In this document: piece after piece, positions 13,801 to 24,130 of the stretch
Numbering within the stretch: position 1 is the first letter of the stretch
How the letters are laid out: each line of letters opens with the position of its first letter
NCBI RefSeq assembly: GCF_014898055.3
Contig: NW_023604861.1
Span: forward strand, 94,862,083-94,926,082
Source of the DNA: Talpa occidentalis
Taxonomy: Eukaryota; Chordata; Mammalia; Eulipotyphla; Talpidae
DNA: 64,000 nucleotides
Reading direction: 5' to 3'
Position numbers and translations under genes: made by a program
Notes under the pieces: model-generated
The model's database searches: none
Seen by the model: the letters and a program-made list of their open reading frames with translations, nothing else
What the model was told of the DNA's origin: nothing

Positions 13801-16307
13801 GAGAGGTTTGCCTTGTGGGTTAACTCCCTGGCCAGGGATCCAAAGGAACAATTCTTAAAAAAAAAGTTTGCAGACCACCGAATATTAATGGGGTAAATGC
13901 CACTCAATTGTGGGTGGTAATTGTATGCAAAAATGTGCTAAGGATGCAAAGCTCCTGGGAGAGGGTCCATAATTGCAATTACACTTCAATGGGGTCTGTG
14001 ACATAACAAAGAGGTCCCCTCCCTCCCATTTTAATGAAGCCTAGACAGGGTAAGTTTCTTGCTTGAGGTGGTACAGGTGAACAGAGGTACCAGTGGTAGG
14101 TAGAGCCTGGGGCTCTCCGGAACTGTGAGGGGTTCCCCTCTTTACTATGAACCCAGTAGAGCAGAGCCTGAAAAGCCTACAGAAGGGGATGATCCCATCT
14201 CTGAGTTTCCCTACAGCCTCACAGCAGGGTAGGAGTTTTAGCTTCTGGGGAAAAAACTCAAACCCTACCACAATCTCTCTGTGCACTGGCTTCCATTCTG
14301 ACAGCTGGTGGAGACACTAAGCAAATGCCTGGGTGGGCCATTTTGGGCAGGAGTTTATAAACTACAACCCTGGGAGATAGGTAACGGTTACCCTTGAGCT
14401 GAGCCTCAGAGGGACCAGGATGCACAGCCAAGGTCACCCAATATTGGGGGCAACCGGGTTAGATTGAGACTCCTGAGATAGGGTGCTCTCAGGCATGACC
14501 TGCAGCATGACCTCAGGCCAAGAAACACTTCTGAAGCCCCACAGGTTTTGGGGGTGGGGGACAGACTTCAACCAGGCTGCACTACTCCCCTAGAGAAGGA
14601 AGAACTTTCAGGGAAACACTTAACTGCAAAAAGGATTGGCATGATAGCACCAAAGGGACAACTTACAGTGCTGGTGTATGGCCACTCCCAAGGACACCAG
14701 CAGGATCAGGAAGCCGGCTACCAGCAGGCCAAGGATGATGGGGCCACAAGGCGGGCCTGGGAGAGATACACATTGAATGTTTGAGACACGCAGACACATA
14801 AGATACAACTGGAAGCCCTGTCTCCCAAAGCATACCACGGTTTGCCTATTTCCTTCTAGTCTTTTTTTCTATATTTCTGACACACTGAGATAATTTTACA
14901 TATAAAATTTCATGCCCCACATTCAAATTTAAAAGTAATTCATTAAACTCAGTATCTATTTATATCCAAAGGAGATTGACCATTTCCAGCTGCTAACAGG
15001 GTGTTTACTCTTTCTTTAAAGTTTTATTTCAACGTCCCAAGAAAGAGCTGAATATATTTTCATTGCAAAAAGTTCAAGTACATGAGTGCCCCTTGACATC
15101 CTACAGAAATAACTGCCATCATTAATTTGGTAACTATCTCTTTGTATTTACATATATATAATTGATACAGACACATTATTTTTTTTACAGTATAATCCAT
15201 AAAGTGGATTATACTGTACGTATTGTTTTCCAACCATTTTTTCCCTGTATTTAAACTCGTCAGCACATTCTTTTCTCAAACAGAGTAACATCTGACAGTA
15301 TGGATGGTTCACGGATTATTTAGGCACCAATGGACATTTTGGTTGTTTCCAGTGTTTGACTTTCAACAAATATCCTTGATATTATCAATGCTCACTTATT
15401 CACTAACATATATTAAGTGCATACTGTGTGTTATTTCCCCTGTTAAGCATCAAAATTGGAAATATTTAAAGCTTTGGTTTTTGTTTTCATAACATCTTTA
15501 CTGATATATAATTTACATACAGCAAAAATCACCTCTTTAAAGTGCATAATTTAGTGTCACCACAATCTAACTTTAAGAATATTTCCCCGGGCCTCCCCGG
15601 TGGCGCAGTGGTTTAGCGCTGGGTTGCGAAGCTGCCGGCAGCCTCTGCAGCACCAGTTCGATTCCTGGCCGCCGTGCGAGGGTCCCACATGGCAAGCAGA
15701 CCTCTCCTGCCGCCCGCTGCTCCCCTCGGCAGTGTACTTTGTCACTCTGCCTGTTCTGCTCTCCGCTCTGACTCTGGTGAATTCTCTTGCCCTCCCATGC
15801 TTCTGACTGTACCCAGTGCTTGTATAAATAAAGAAATAAATCTTTAATTAAAAAAAAAAAAAGAAAAAAGGGAGGGGAAAAAAAAAGAACATTTCACCCT
15901 CCAAGAAATCCTGTACCCATTAACAGCGACTCCCTAGTTCTTCCCCCAAACCTTGGGCAACCACTAATCAACATTGTCTCCATGGCATGCTATATTTTGA
16001 ACATTTTATATCAATGGGATCAGACAATATATGATCTTTTGTGACTAGCTTCTTTTACTGCCTAATATTTTCAATACTCATTCACATTGAAACAGCTTGG
16101 AGTTTCCTCAAAAAAATTAAGAATAAAACTCTCATATGATTCATCCACTTAGTATTTACCTGAAGAAAATGAAAACACTAATTCAAAAAGATATCTGCAC
16201 CCCCATGTTTACTGCAGCATTATTTGTAATAGCAAATATGTGAAATAATCTAAGTGTCCATAGGTGGAGGACTGCATAAAGGGGTGTGTGTGTGTGTGTA
16301 TGTGTGT

Positions 16308-16343
<36 letters not shown>

Positions 16344-17496
16344 GAATTCAGTCATCAAACAAAAGAAATCCTGCCTTTCAACAACATGGATGGACTGCTT
16401 CAAGGGTATTATGTTAAGTAAAATAAATGAAAAAAAACCCCACCAAATACTATAATCTTATTTATATATAAAATCTAAAAAACAAATCTACACAAACAAA
16501 CAAAAACCAAGCTCATAGATACACAGAACAGATTAGTGGTTGTCAGAGACAGGAAGTAGGAGAAGTGGATGGAGTCAAAGGCACATATTTTCAGTTATAA
16601 AGTGAATAAATCCTGGGGAATATAATGTACAGCATGATGATGAGCATTAATGGTACTGTATTGCATATTTGGAAATTCTTCAGAGTATAGATCTTAAAAG
16701 TTCTCACAATAAAATAATAATAAAAATAATTTTATAACTGTGAATAGATGGATATTGACTAGACTCACTAAACTGGTCACTCAAGGTATATACAAATATG
16801 GAATCACTATGTTGTATACCTGAAACTAATATAATATTATTTGTCAATTATACCTCAATAACAAATGATAAAAGATCTGTGGTACAGCATCTATCATTAC
16901 TTCACTCCTTATGGGCAAAAAATATTCCATTGTAGGGATAGTCTCTATTTTGTAAATTCATTCATTCACTAGTGTACTTTGAGTTTTGTTGACGTTTTGG
17001 CTATGAAGAATAAGGCTGCTAGCAACATTTGTGCACAAGTTTTTTGGGTGAATGTATCCTCCATTAAATTTTGTCCTGTGATGATATATGAGTTGGTCCC
17101 CCACTGTGAGGGTAGAGTTGCTGTGATACTCAGCTTCCCTTCTGACCCCAGCTTGGGGTCAGAGAAATAGACTAGACAATCCACACTTGGGAAAGGGTTG
17201 GGGAAGGAAGAAAAGTAGGATGGGAGAGAGGGAGGGTAAGAGTAAAGGTAGAGAGGGCCTCCCCGGTGACGCAGCGGTTGAGCACTGGGTTGCGAAGCTG
17301 CCCGCAGCTTCTGCAGCGCTGGTTCAATCCCCGGCTGCTCCCCGGCCACTGGAAGAGGGTCCCACATGGCGCGCAGACCTCTCCTGCTGCCCACTGCTCC
17401 CCTCAGCAGTGTACTTCGGTCCTTCTGCCTGCTCTGCTTCCCGCTCTGGTGAATTCTCTCACCCTCCTGCACTTCTGACTGTACCCAGTGGTTGCA

Positions 17497-17527
<31 letters not shown>

Positions 17528-20500
17528 ATCTTTAAAAAAATAAAATAAAATAAAGAGTGAACTATACTATGTGCATGGAGGATTTGCTATAATAATAATA
17601 ATAAAAAAAAGAGTAAAGGTAGAGAGGTAGATTTTCCTTCTCAGATGTCTTCAAAGGAAGGAAGGGAGTGTTTGCTGTCTTTCTGAGGGTTCAGCGAAAA
17701 CTCACCTTTCTGGATTTTTGGCGGCTTGCATGGTATCTTCTTGGTTATGGGCTTCTTGGTGGGCCGGGCAGTGGTGGGGAGGACGTCAACTACAGAAAGA
17801 GAACGAGACACATACCTGAGCCAGGTAGCAGCAGGTGCCCACAGAGACAAAACTTAAAGCAGGACATCTTAGAATTCAGATATGAAAGTCCTCAACACTA
17901 TTCCCTCAGCACCTTACAGGGCTTTAGAATTTTTGATCTGCTTTCCAATTCTCAGATCTATCTGGGGACTTAGGTAGGGGGGTCAGCTTGTTGTGCTGGA
18001 GAGAGGGGTTTCGAGCCACACAGACCCAAACAGAACCTGAGAAACTATTTGCATGACTTGGGGCAAGTCCTATCACTTTTCTGTCCTTCAGTTTCCACAC
18101 TGCTGAATTAAAAATGATTCCCACCGCTTTCTCCACGTTGTGAGAATTCCAGGGGGCAGCATGCCCAACAAAGCATGTAGTAGATGTCGCTCCCACCAGC
18201 TAAAGACCTTGAGCTGAAGTCAGAGTCCCTGAGCCCTCGCATGGCCGGCTCCTCAGCTCACCCTGCCAATTCCTGGGTGAGTGGACGAAGTGAAAGGAGG
18301 TGGGGCCCTTTTCTGCACATTACTGTACAACAGCATAATTGGGGATTTGTTTTCCTTTCAAGTATCTTTAAAATGGCATACTATCAGGCTGGAGAGACGC
18401 TGGTCTAGTCTCAACCTTTCATCTCAAAGGTGGATGCCAGCAACGTGGGGCTGAAGCTCCCTACAAAGTGGAGACTGCTCTGCCTGAAACCCTGTAGTGG
18501 AAAGTGTGGGCTACAACGTCCAAAACCCCTCTCCTGACTTCTGGGGGGTTGCTCTTCTCTTCCGATCTAATTCAGGGTCACATGAGGAAGACTGGAGCAG
18601 GGCAACGGGACAATTGCACGGAGCAAACAGAGACACGTGGGGCTCCAAGGGGCTGAAGAAGGTGTGAGCTGCGGTGGCCGAGCGCAACCCTTGCTTTTGT
18701 GAGCTGAGGAAAGACATTTCACTGAAATGATTTTTGTGAAATGGAGGCGAGGGAATAGGGGGACATTGTGAACTTAAATTGCCATATCATGGCGCAGCAG
18801 ACCTCTCCTGTCTCACCCGCTGCTCCCCTCAGCAGTGTATTTCAGTCAGCCTGCCTGTTCTGTTCCCCACTGTCTCTGGTGAAGCCTCTCACCTGCCCGC
18901 ACATCTGGCCTGTACCCCGGTTCTTATATAATAAATAAATCTTTAAAAAAAATAAACTGCCATGTCAAGAGGAGTAGGGAGGGCTAGCCAAGGAACCGGT
19001 CATTTTGAGGCTGGCATCTTCCATATAAAAAGTGGACACGCAGATCTCACTACCCTGAACCTCCCTAGAAAGTGGAGACTGCTCTGCCTGCTTCATGAGG
19101 TTTCTGGAAGAAACAACTAACTAGAATCAACACTTACTAAGCTCCGCCATGTGTTAATGACTGTACCATGCACTGCAGCTTAAGCTGACTGACCGTCTGA
19201 GGCAGGAACTATTTTCCATCTCATCCCTGAGGAAGCCTGCACTCAGCTGCCCAAAGTTGGAGAGGCCGTAAACAGTAGAGGTGAGGCCTGAGCCCAAAGA
19301 CTGATTTCTAGATTCTCATTCCACCACACTGCCTCAGGTGCAAATGTTTTTTGACAAAAAATTAAGGAAAAAAGGTTGACCTAAGGCTCCAAGGTCATCA
19401 GAGTGCTGAGGGAAACCATATAAAGGGCAAAGGACACCAGCTCCAGAGCTGTGAGGGGCCAGGCCCTCTGCCAGTGGTGCCACCGCCTTCTGGTATCTCC
19501 TTTAATCTTCACGGCCCGAGAACTGTCCATCCCATCATGTATACACGGGGAGGCACTCATGCTTTCAGTTGGACAGTGGTGAGCCCGCCAGAGAACCTGC
19601 TCAGTGCCTAGCTGGGCACAGGGCCCTGGGTCTGATGGCGGATGGTGTGGAGACTTTAAGTTCTACTTTCTGATCACCTGGTCCCCAGTTAAAACCTCCC
19701 CCTTCTCTCCTTAAAAAAAGGCTGGCCTTTAGAGACCAGGCTTAGGGAATGGGAAAGGCCCCATCTCTCCCTGATGCTTTCTGTATCATCTGGGCTTCCT
19801 TCTTTAAAACGTGTTGACCTTGCCTCGGGCAGGAGGGGGGGCTCCTGTGGTGGGTACCCTGGCTCAGGGGAGACAGATGATCTGGTTGCAAGCACAAGCT
19901 TTGAGAGGGATTGCCGCTCTGGGAGCTGTGCAGAGGGAGACATTTGGAATTACCAATGCCAGAAGAGAATGGGTGGTGGCAGAAGTGGGGAGTTTTTGCA
20001 AACCAGTTTTGCTTATACCACTATTCACTTTCCTTGGACCCTGAAATCTTGTGAGTGGGAAGATGTGGGTCTTTTAGATACAAAAACAGTAAGCCAAACC
20101 GAAACCCTAACCCTCCAAAACCCAATTCTCAGTACAGGAATCAATTGACTACTACCCCGCCCCCCAAGGATGCCTTAGCTTCTTGCCTAAAGATCTTACC
20201 CTCCACCTGCATCCCCTACCTCCTGATTTAAGACGGGAGACTGACAAGAAGTGACAAGGTTATCATTTTGGGTTTTGTCTTCCTAATTGTACTGCTATTC
20301 CCAGCTGTCTTTGCCTCTCACCATGCTTAGTGGTCTCATTCCTGGAGAGTCCCACTGTCTCTCTCTGTGTCCCAATCTGAGAAGAACCCAGGTGATCAGG
20401 GAGCAGGAGAGTGAGGCCTGCAGGGGGTCAACAGTGGCTCTGACCATGGGCTAACCTGGGAGCATGGCTAATGCCAGGTATGGCCTTTGAGAATTTCTCC

Positions 20501-23500
20501 CATGAGTCCTCTGCATCCTTGATAGCTTAATCCTCATTGTCCCAAATGGCAGCCACTTGCCATATGTGTTACCGAGCTTGCGAAATACAGCCAGTCTGTG
20601 TCGAGATGTGCAGTATGTGTAAAATAGACATAAAACAGTGTGGAAAAGGAATGGAAAATATTTTAGTAATAATTTTTAAATTGACATGTTGAAATGATAA
20701 TATTGATACATTGGGTTTGATAGAATATATTACTTCAATTAACTTTTTTTTTTAATGTGGTCATTAGAAAAAAATAATTGCATTTGTGGCTCACAATATA
20801 TATTTACCAGATCTGCTGCCTCATTCATGAGGAACTGCAGTTTGTAAGGGCTGGAGAGGGTCCTAGTGGCCATCAACAGCCCCATAAGACAGATGAGAAA
20901 ACTGAGGCCAGGGAGTGAAGCAACCTGACGAACATGGAGATGTGCAGGAGGCTTGGAGTCTCCTTACTCCCTGCAATTCTTGGTGTGGGTTCTATTCATG
21001 CAGAATAAGAGGGCACCTGACCTCCACTGGCCCTAGAAATGCTCTCGTTGTGTATGTTCAGGAACTGAGGACCTTCTTACCCTGTGCACACTCAATGGAG
21101 ACCCCTGAGGTTACCATCAGGCCTGAGTACTCAGCCCATCCAGCCATTGACATAGGACTATCTGTTGTGGCTGGAGGACAAAGCTGCCTCTCCCAAGAGC
21201 AGCCACACTTCTAAGTATCCCCTCTACTATAAAATCATATTATTATAGCATAGCACTAGTATAATACCTCCCAGGGTGCTTGGCAGCATTAGTGAGATAA
21301 TTCTGTAGAACACTCATATGTGTTTGGCCCTGGGTAAGGGCTTATATTCTTGATACATATTGTAACCATTAGTCACAGGGCTATAGCTCATGGGTGTCAT
21401 CCCCTCCTGCACAGTGGGGCTCACTGAGACCTCCCCAGTGCCCCTGTGTGCTGGGCACATAGTCGGTGGTCAATGTTTATGGTTGGCACTAACCCAGATT
21501 CTTACCCACAGTCAGCTGAATTCTGTTCCCAAAGATCAGTTCGGGGTTCCCGACCATCATGCAGAAGTAGACACCACTGTCAGCAGGTGTCGCACTTGTA
21601 AACGTGAGAGTGTGTGAATTCCCAGTCCAAGACATATTCAGGCTTCCTGTCTCATACTTCTGGCCATTCCCAGTATTTTTTGAGGCTTCATATGAGGCCA
21701 GGAACTCTAGACGACTGGCGGCATTCAGGGCCTGGGGCTGTCTCAGCCAGTAGATGCGGATGTTAGCAGAGGCGTCTCTGATGTCACACTTCAGTGTGGC
21801 TGTTTGACTTGTCTGAATTATTAGGGACCCAGCAACCTGATGGAGAGCTATGAGAAGAGAGGAGTAGAGACCATCAGAAAGAGAACTGGCCACAGGATTG
21901 CTAGGGCATCATTTTGGTCTTAGGCGGGCAGCACCAGCTGTTCATGGACAACTAGAACTGAGCACCCAGACTTGGCCTTGAACGCAGCCTCTGCCTTACA
22001 ACAGTTGTGGCACCGCAAAATGGTTAGCCTTTCTCTTCTCTGCAAAAGGAGGGCGGCTTAGTGCCGTGTCCTGCCTGCCTCCGAGGGTTAGAATGTTCGA
22101 GACAGCACACTCAAACTTTAAAGCACTCCACAGGGGTAAATCATGGGCCATGGGGCTCACATATTGGGGGTTGTTATGGCAGCAAATAAGCTCTTAGGGA
22201 GAGGACTAGATTTCGGCCTTCACGGCCATGCCACAAAAGCTCTGGCAGATGGAATCTGTGTGGCAGAGGGAAACTTTGCAGATGAGGACAGTGGCTCAGA
22301 GGCAGCAAGGCCCAGGGAGGGACAGACCTGAATGGGCACAGGAGGCCGGAGTGCGTGTATTTCTCCAAGAAGAGTCAACTCATGAAGTCAAGGTCCATTT
22401 TCACCATGTGCCTGTACCTGTATCTCAGGCTCCTGGGCCCCACAATGGCCTTCTCTAGCACTGATAGAAAGAACTTGACTTTTTGACTCCACTCATAGGC
22501 CACTATGGGCTTTTGCTTGTGTCAAAGCTTATTTTTCCCCAAACATTATACTGACTTTTGAGAGGATCTTTACCTACCACTTAGGAAAGAGATGATTAGA
22601 ATTGAAAATGCCAGTATTTATGGAGCCCTGCTGAGCTTCCCCTATGCATCATCTCACTTGATCCTCTCCAAATCCTGGGTTGGCGGGGGAGGATACTATT
22701 TCATGTCCATTTTACACAGCAACAGTGTTTCTGGAAGGTTAAGGACATGCTGCAGGTCACACAGCCTGTATGTGGTGGATCTAGATTCAAACCTAGGTCT
22801 AAGACTCCAGAAAGTGATCTTTGAGTTACTCCCTGAATTGAGGGACTGAGCCTTGGAATTCACCCGTGGAGTCATGACAGTGTGCTCATGTGCACAAAGT
22901 GGGGCCAAATATACAGACTTCTAAGCCCAGAAGTGACTCGTTGGGGGGACCTTGGCTAGACGCAGGCCCAGAGGCAGGCCTTGCTACACAGTAGTCTTAT
23001 TCCATCTTCTCAGCAACCCAGCGTTTCTATTCTCAGAAGGACCTGCTGTTTCTAAAATGATCACCAATAAATCTAGTAGATCTGCGCGGCCTAGACTAGC
23101 TTCTACTTAAGATGTTGAACTCATCAGGTGAGTCTTGGTTTGGCAGAACTTTTGATCCCTGACAGAATCAACAGCTTTGTGCTTTGTGAGTAAGAGAGCA
23201 ATCCACCACAGGCTAGTGGGCACTTTCGGGTGTGGAAGGGCTTCTTTCACAAAGCACTCTGGCTGGGCTTAGGCAGAGGGCCAGCCTAGACTCCCCACTA
23301 TACCCCAACACCACTTGTTCCTGGAGCCACACACCACACACCCCTCCCAACCACAGGGAACTGGGGGGAGTACTCTGCCATACCTATCCAAGAATTGGCA
23401 ACACCTTGGTGTTTGCGGACTTACCCGGAAGTAATAGAAATGTATCCACAGGACCCTGGGCCAAGTGCGGGGTATTAAAGCCAGAACTAGTCCCGCACCT

Positions 23501-23879
23501 TCCTGGGGGAACATCCCTGAAGGAACCCTGGAAAGGGCTTTTCCCTTCCTCCCTGGGCCCCCTTCCCTCCCTCCCTTCCTCTCGCCCACCATGCCTCCTC
23601 TTTCCCTGCCTCCCCTACTCCTCGGTCCAAGATTTGGGCCGAGGTGGCCTCAGTCCCGGGGTGCCTGGGCGAGCGAGCTCCCTGGGAGGTGTTTTCTTTC
23701 CAGTGTCCCCAAACTCCGGGCTCCGGGCCGTGTATCTTCTCCCCTCAGCCCTTCCTAGCCGCCCCCTAAGGCTCCCCTCGGGTCCAGCACAGAAGCCAGC
23801 CGGACCGCGGGTACCCAGCGGGTCTCCCCATCCTACCTGTGAGCTGCGCGGCTAGGAGGAGCCAGAGCCGCGGCTGCAT
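10832..23879 (-). CDS. CD8B: CD8B: T-cell surface glycoprotein CD8 beta chain (complete gene)
   Basis: CD8 beta pairs with CD8 alpha on cytotoxic T cells and thymocytes. It binds MHC class I and strengthens T-cell-receptor signalling. The coding parts are 23879-23837, 21847-21506, 17789-17706, 14756-14667, 12717-12681 and 10844-10832, all minus strand: 609 nt, 202 residues plus TGA. Every junction has GT-AG and phases agree throughout. Domain order is leader (MQPRLWLLLAAQLT), one IgV domain with the two cysteines (LKC and YFC) and the core YWLRQ, a proline/lysine-rich hinge with one cysteine, a transmembrane helix (IILGLLVAGF, then LILLVSLGVAI), and a short basic tail (CRRRRARLRYIKQFCK). The human form I recall is 210 residues and ends KQFYK. 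The ectodomain carries one N-glycosylation sequon (NMS). Oddities: the J-like FGxGT motif reads FGNRI, and the tail ends in FCK. The gene looks functional, and promoter and UTR limits are less sure. Confidence 0.96.
11880..12065. repeat. MIR relic in CD8B intron 5
   Basis: Contains the MIR hallmarks CACAGAGATGAAGTGACTTG, then CAGTCACATGGCTGGTGA and GGTTCAAACCCAGATCTG. It is an old tRNA-type SINE shared by mammals, not specific to this lineage. Confidence 0.75.
12681..12717 (-). CDS. CD8B: CD8B coding exon 5 (cytoplasmic basic segment)
   Basis: 37 nt following TTTTCTTCCTCCAG. It encodes the end of the C codon, RRRRARLRYIK and CA of the last glutamine, then GTAAGT at 12680. Without splicing here the frame would read KQ then TAA, because the donor itself supplies the stop. 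The basic segment matches human RRRRARLRFMKQ closely. Confidence 0.92.
12840..13040. repeat. MIR relic in CD8B intron 4
   Basis: Shows GGGGAAACTGAGGCAGAA and CTTGCCCAAAGTCAAGCAG followed by AAGCCAGGATTAAACTC, the core and 3' portion of a MIR. Confidence 0.75.
13358..13859 (+). mobile_element. Diverged SINE, with a second SINE nested in its tail
   Basis: An older copy starts GACCTCCCAGGTGGCTTAG. Its body ends near 13630, and a 15-bp target-site duplication AAAAAAGTTTGCAGA flanks the whole block at 13342-13356 and 13860-13874. The right half is occupied by an opposite-strand SINE (13645-13841). It lies in CD8B intron 4. Confidence 0.85.
13645..13841 (-). mobile_element. 5'-truncated SINE nested in an older SINE tail
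   Basis: Minus-strand copy that lacks the tRNA head (it breaks off at CTCCCTGGCCAGGGATCC). Its target-site duplication AAAGGAATAATTCTT (13630-13644) and AAAGGAACAATTCTT (13842-13856) differs at one base. It inserted into the A-rich tail of the SINE at 13358. Confidence 0.88.
14667..14756 (-). CDS. CD8B: CD8B coding exon 4 (transmembrane)
   Basis: 90 nt, acceptor CCCAG (AG at 14758-14757) and donor GTAAGT at 14666. It encodes GPPCGPI, then a hydrophobic helix of about 20 residues (LGLLVAGFLILLVSLGVAI), then HQH and the first base of a cysteine codon. The phase matches exon 5. Confidence 0.95.
15589..15883 (+). mobile_element. tRNA-derived SINE
   Basis: Starts GGGCCTCCCCGGTGGCGCAG and ends TATAAATAAAGAAATAAATC plus A-rich sequence. 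Flanks AAGAATATTTC and AAGAACATTTC form an imperfect target-site duplication. Second subfamily (CTGGGTTGCGAAGCTGCC). Confidence 0.88.
16100..16860 (+). mobile_element. L1 relic (ORF2 3' end and 3' UTR), sense orientation
   Basis: CTGCAGCATTATTTGTAATA, then AAGTGTCCATAGGTGGAGGA, then ACAACATGGATGGACTGC are typical of the C-terminal end of L1 ORF2. They are followed by 3' UTR-like sequence with GGGAATATAATGTACAGC. A TG-rich microsatellite has expanded within it at 16281-16340. Frames are destroyed. Confidence 0.75.
16281..16340. repeat. (TG)n/(TATG) microsatellite
   Basis: About 60 bp of TG units interrupted by TATG, embedded in the L1 relic. Confidence 0.88.
17257..17608 (+). mobile_element. 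SINE with about 55 bp of transduced 3' flank
   Basis: SINE body (GGCCTCCCCGGTGACGCAG to (TAAA)n and an A-rich tail, about 17257-17555). It is followed by about 40 bp of non-SINE sequence, GAGTGAACTATACTATGTGC and onward, ending in (AAT)n and A8. A 19-bp target-site duplication AAGAGTAAAGGTAGAGAGG lies at 17238-17256 and 17609-17627, so body plus extra sequence inserted as one unit. Confidence 0.9.
17706..17789 (-). CDS. CD8B: CD8B coding exon 3 (hinge)
   Basis: 84 nt between TTTCTGTAG (AG at 17791-17790) and GTGAGT (17705). It encodes VDVLPTTARPTKKPI and on to PPKIQKG, an extended Pro/Lys/Thr stalk with one cysteine (IPCKPP) in the position used for the disulfide to CD8 alpha. The threonines are likely O-glycosylated, as known for this stalk. 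Confidence 0.95.
17790..21505. other. CD8B: CD8B intron 2
   Basis: Contains MIR-like relics (about 18.02-18.15 kb and 19.11-19.33 kb) and a 5'-truncated SINE at 18788. Open frames at 19689-20148 and 20915-21214 show no family signature. I see no further exon. Confidence 0.55.
18788..18949 (+). mobile_element. 5'-truncated SINE
   Basis: Begins within the SINE at ATGGCGCAGCAGACCTCTCC and runs to TAATAAATAAATCTT plus A-rich tail. An imperfect duplication AAATTGCCATATC / AAACTGCCATGTC flanks it (about 18775-18787 and 18954-18966). The tRNA head was never copied. Confidence 0.85.
21506..21847 (-). CDS. CD8B: CD8B coding exon 2 (Ig variable domain)
   Basis: The acceptor is a pyrimidine-rich tract ending TAG at 21850-21848 and the donor is GTAAGA at 21505. 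342 nt encode the V-type domain from ALHQVAG to IQLTV. Both disulfide cysteines are present (CDIRDAS, and CMMVGNPE after DSGVYF), with RIYWLRQ and one NMS glycosylation site. The F-G-x-G-T bulge of V/J folds is replaced by F-G-N-R-I. Confidence 0.96.
21848..23836. other. CD8B: CD8B intron 1 with a MIR relic and candidate ETS/RUNX sites
   Basis: About 2.0 kb. A MIR relic is at about 22590-22820 (GGTCACACAGCCTGTATG, then GATTCAAACCTAGGTC). Near the 5' end of the intron are a consensus ETS site CCGGAAGT at 23425-23432 and an AACCACA RUNX-type core at 23349-23355. ETS and RUNX factors are known regulators of CD8 genes, but no function is shown here. Confidence 0.5.
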
Positions 23880-24130
23880 GTTGGCGCGCCACACACCGGG
23901 TGCCGGCCGGGCTCCGCGGGGCGCCTCCCGCTCGGGGTGGGAGGGGAGCTGGACGGGCGGGCGGGGCGTCCGGATGGGGGTGGAGGGGGCAGCTGGGGAG
24001 CGGGGAGGGGCCGGTGGGATAGGGGCGGGAGTCTGGTGTGCCCAGGGCCACATCTGCGCGCTCACCCTCCTCGCATTTCAAAGGTCTGGGCTCCATTTCC
24101 TAAGAGCCACTAGGAACCCCCGCCTTGCAG
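23700..24130 (-). promoter_or_regulatory. CD8B: GC-rich CD8B promoter region
   Basis: GC- and CpG-rich sequence surrounds the CD8B start codon at 23879, rich in GGGCGG-like boxes and without an obvious TATA box. Transcription would run leftward from about 23.9-24.1 kb. Assignment rests on position directly upstream of a confident first exon; the start site itself cannot be seen. Confidence 0.6.
23837..23879 (-). CDS. CD8B: CD8B coding exon 1 (signal peptide)
   Basis: ATG at 23879-23877 encodes MQPRLWLLLAAQLT. The exon ends ACAG before GTAGG (GT at 23836-23835), phase 1, as in other mammals. The start is chosen because this leader closely matches the known CD8B leader. The upstream in-frame ATG near 24065 belongs to GC-rich promoter sequence. 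Confidence 0.95.

Larger units (their letters stand above)
14757..17705. other. CD8B: CD8B intron 3: L1 relics and SINEs
   Basis: About 2.9 kb. It holds old L1 in both orientations (antisense about 14.85-15.59 and 15.88-16.08 kb, sense about 16.1-16.86 kb, antisense about 16.87-17.1 kb), a TG/TATG repeat at 16281-16340, and two SINEs at 15589 and 17257. I see no extra CD8B exon in it. Confidence 0.6.

Noticed and set aside
13590..13907. Frames repeated across the window with SPLLLPSAVYF-like peptides
   Set aside because: These are translations of the SINE body, repeated wherever a copy lies; they are not a gene family.
20097..20117. Telomere-like CCCTAACCCT string
   Set aside because: Only about one and a half CCCTAA units are present, which is expected by chance; it is not an interstitial telomere array.
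23232..23855. Plus-strand 207-codon open frame
   Set aside because: It lies antisense to CD8B exon 1/intron 1 in GC-rich DNA, has low-complexity proline/serine composition and no family resemblance. Length is explained by GC content.
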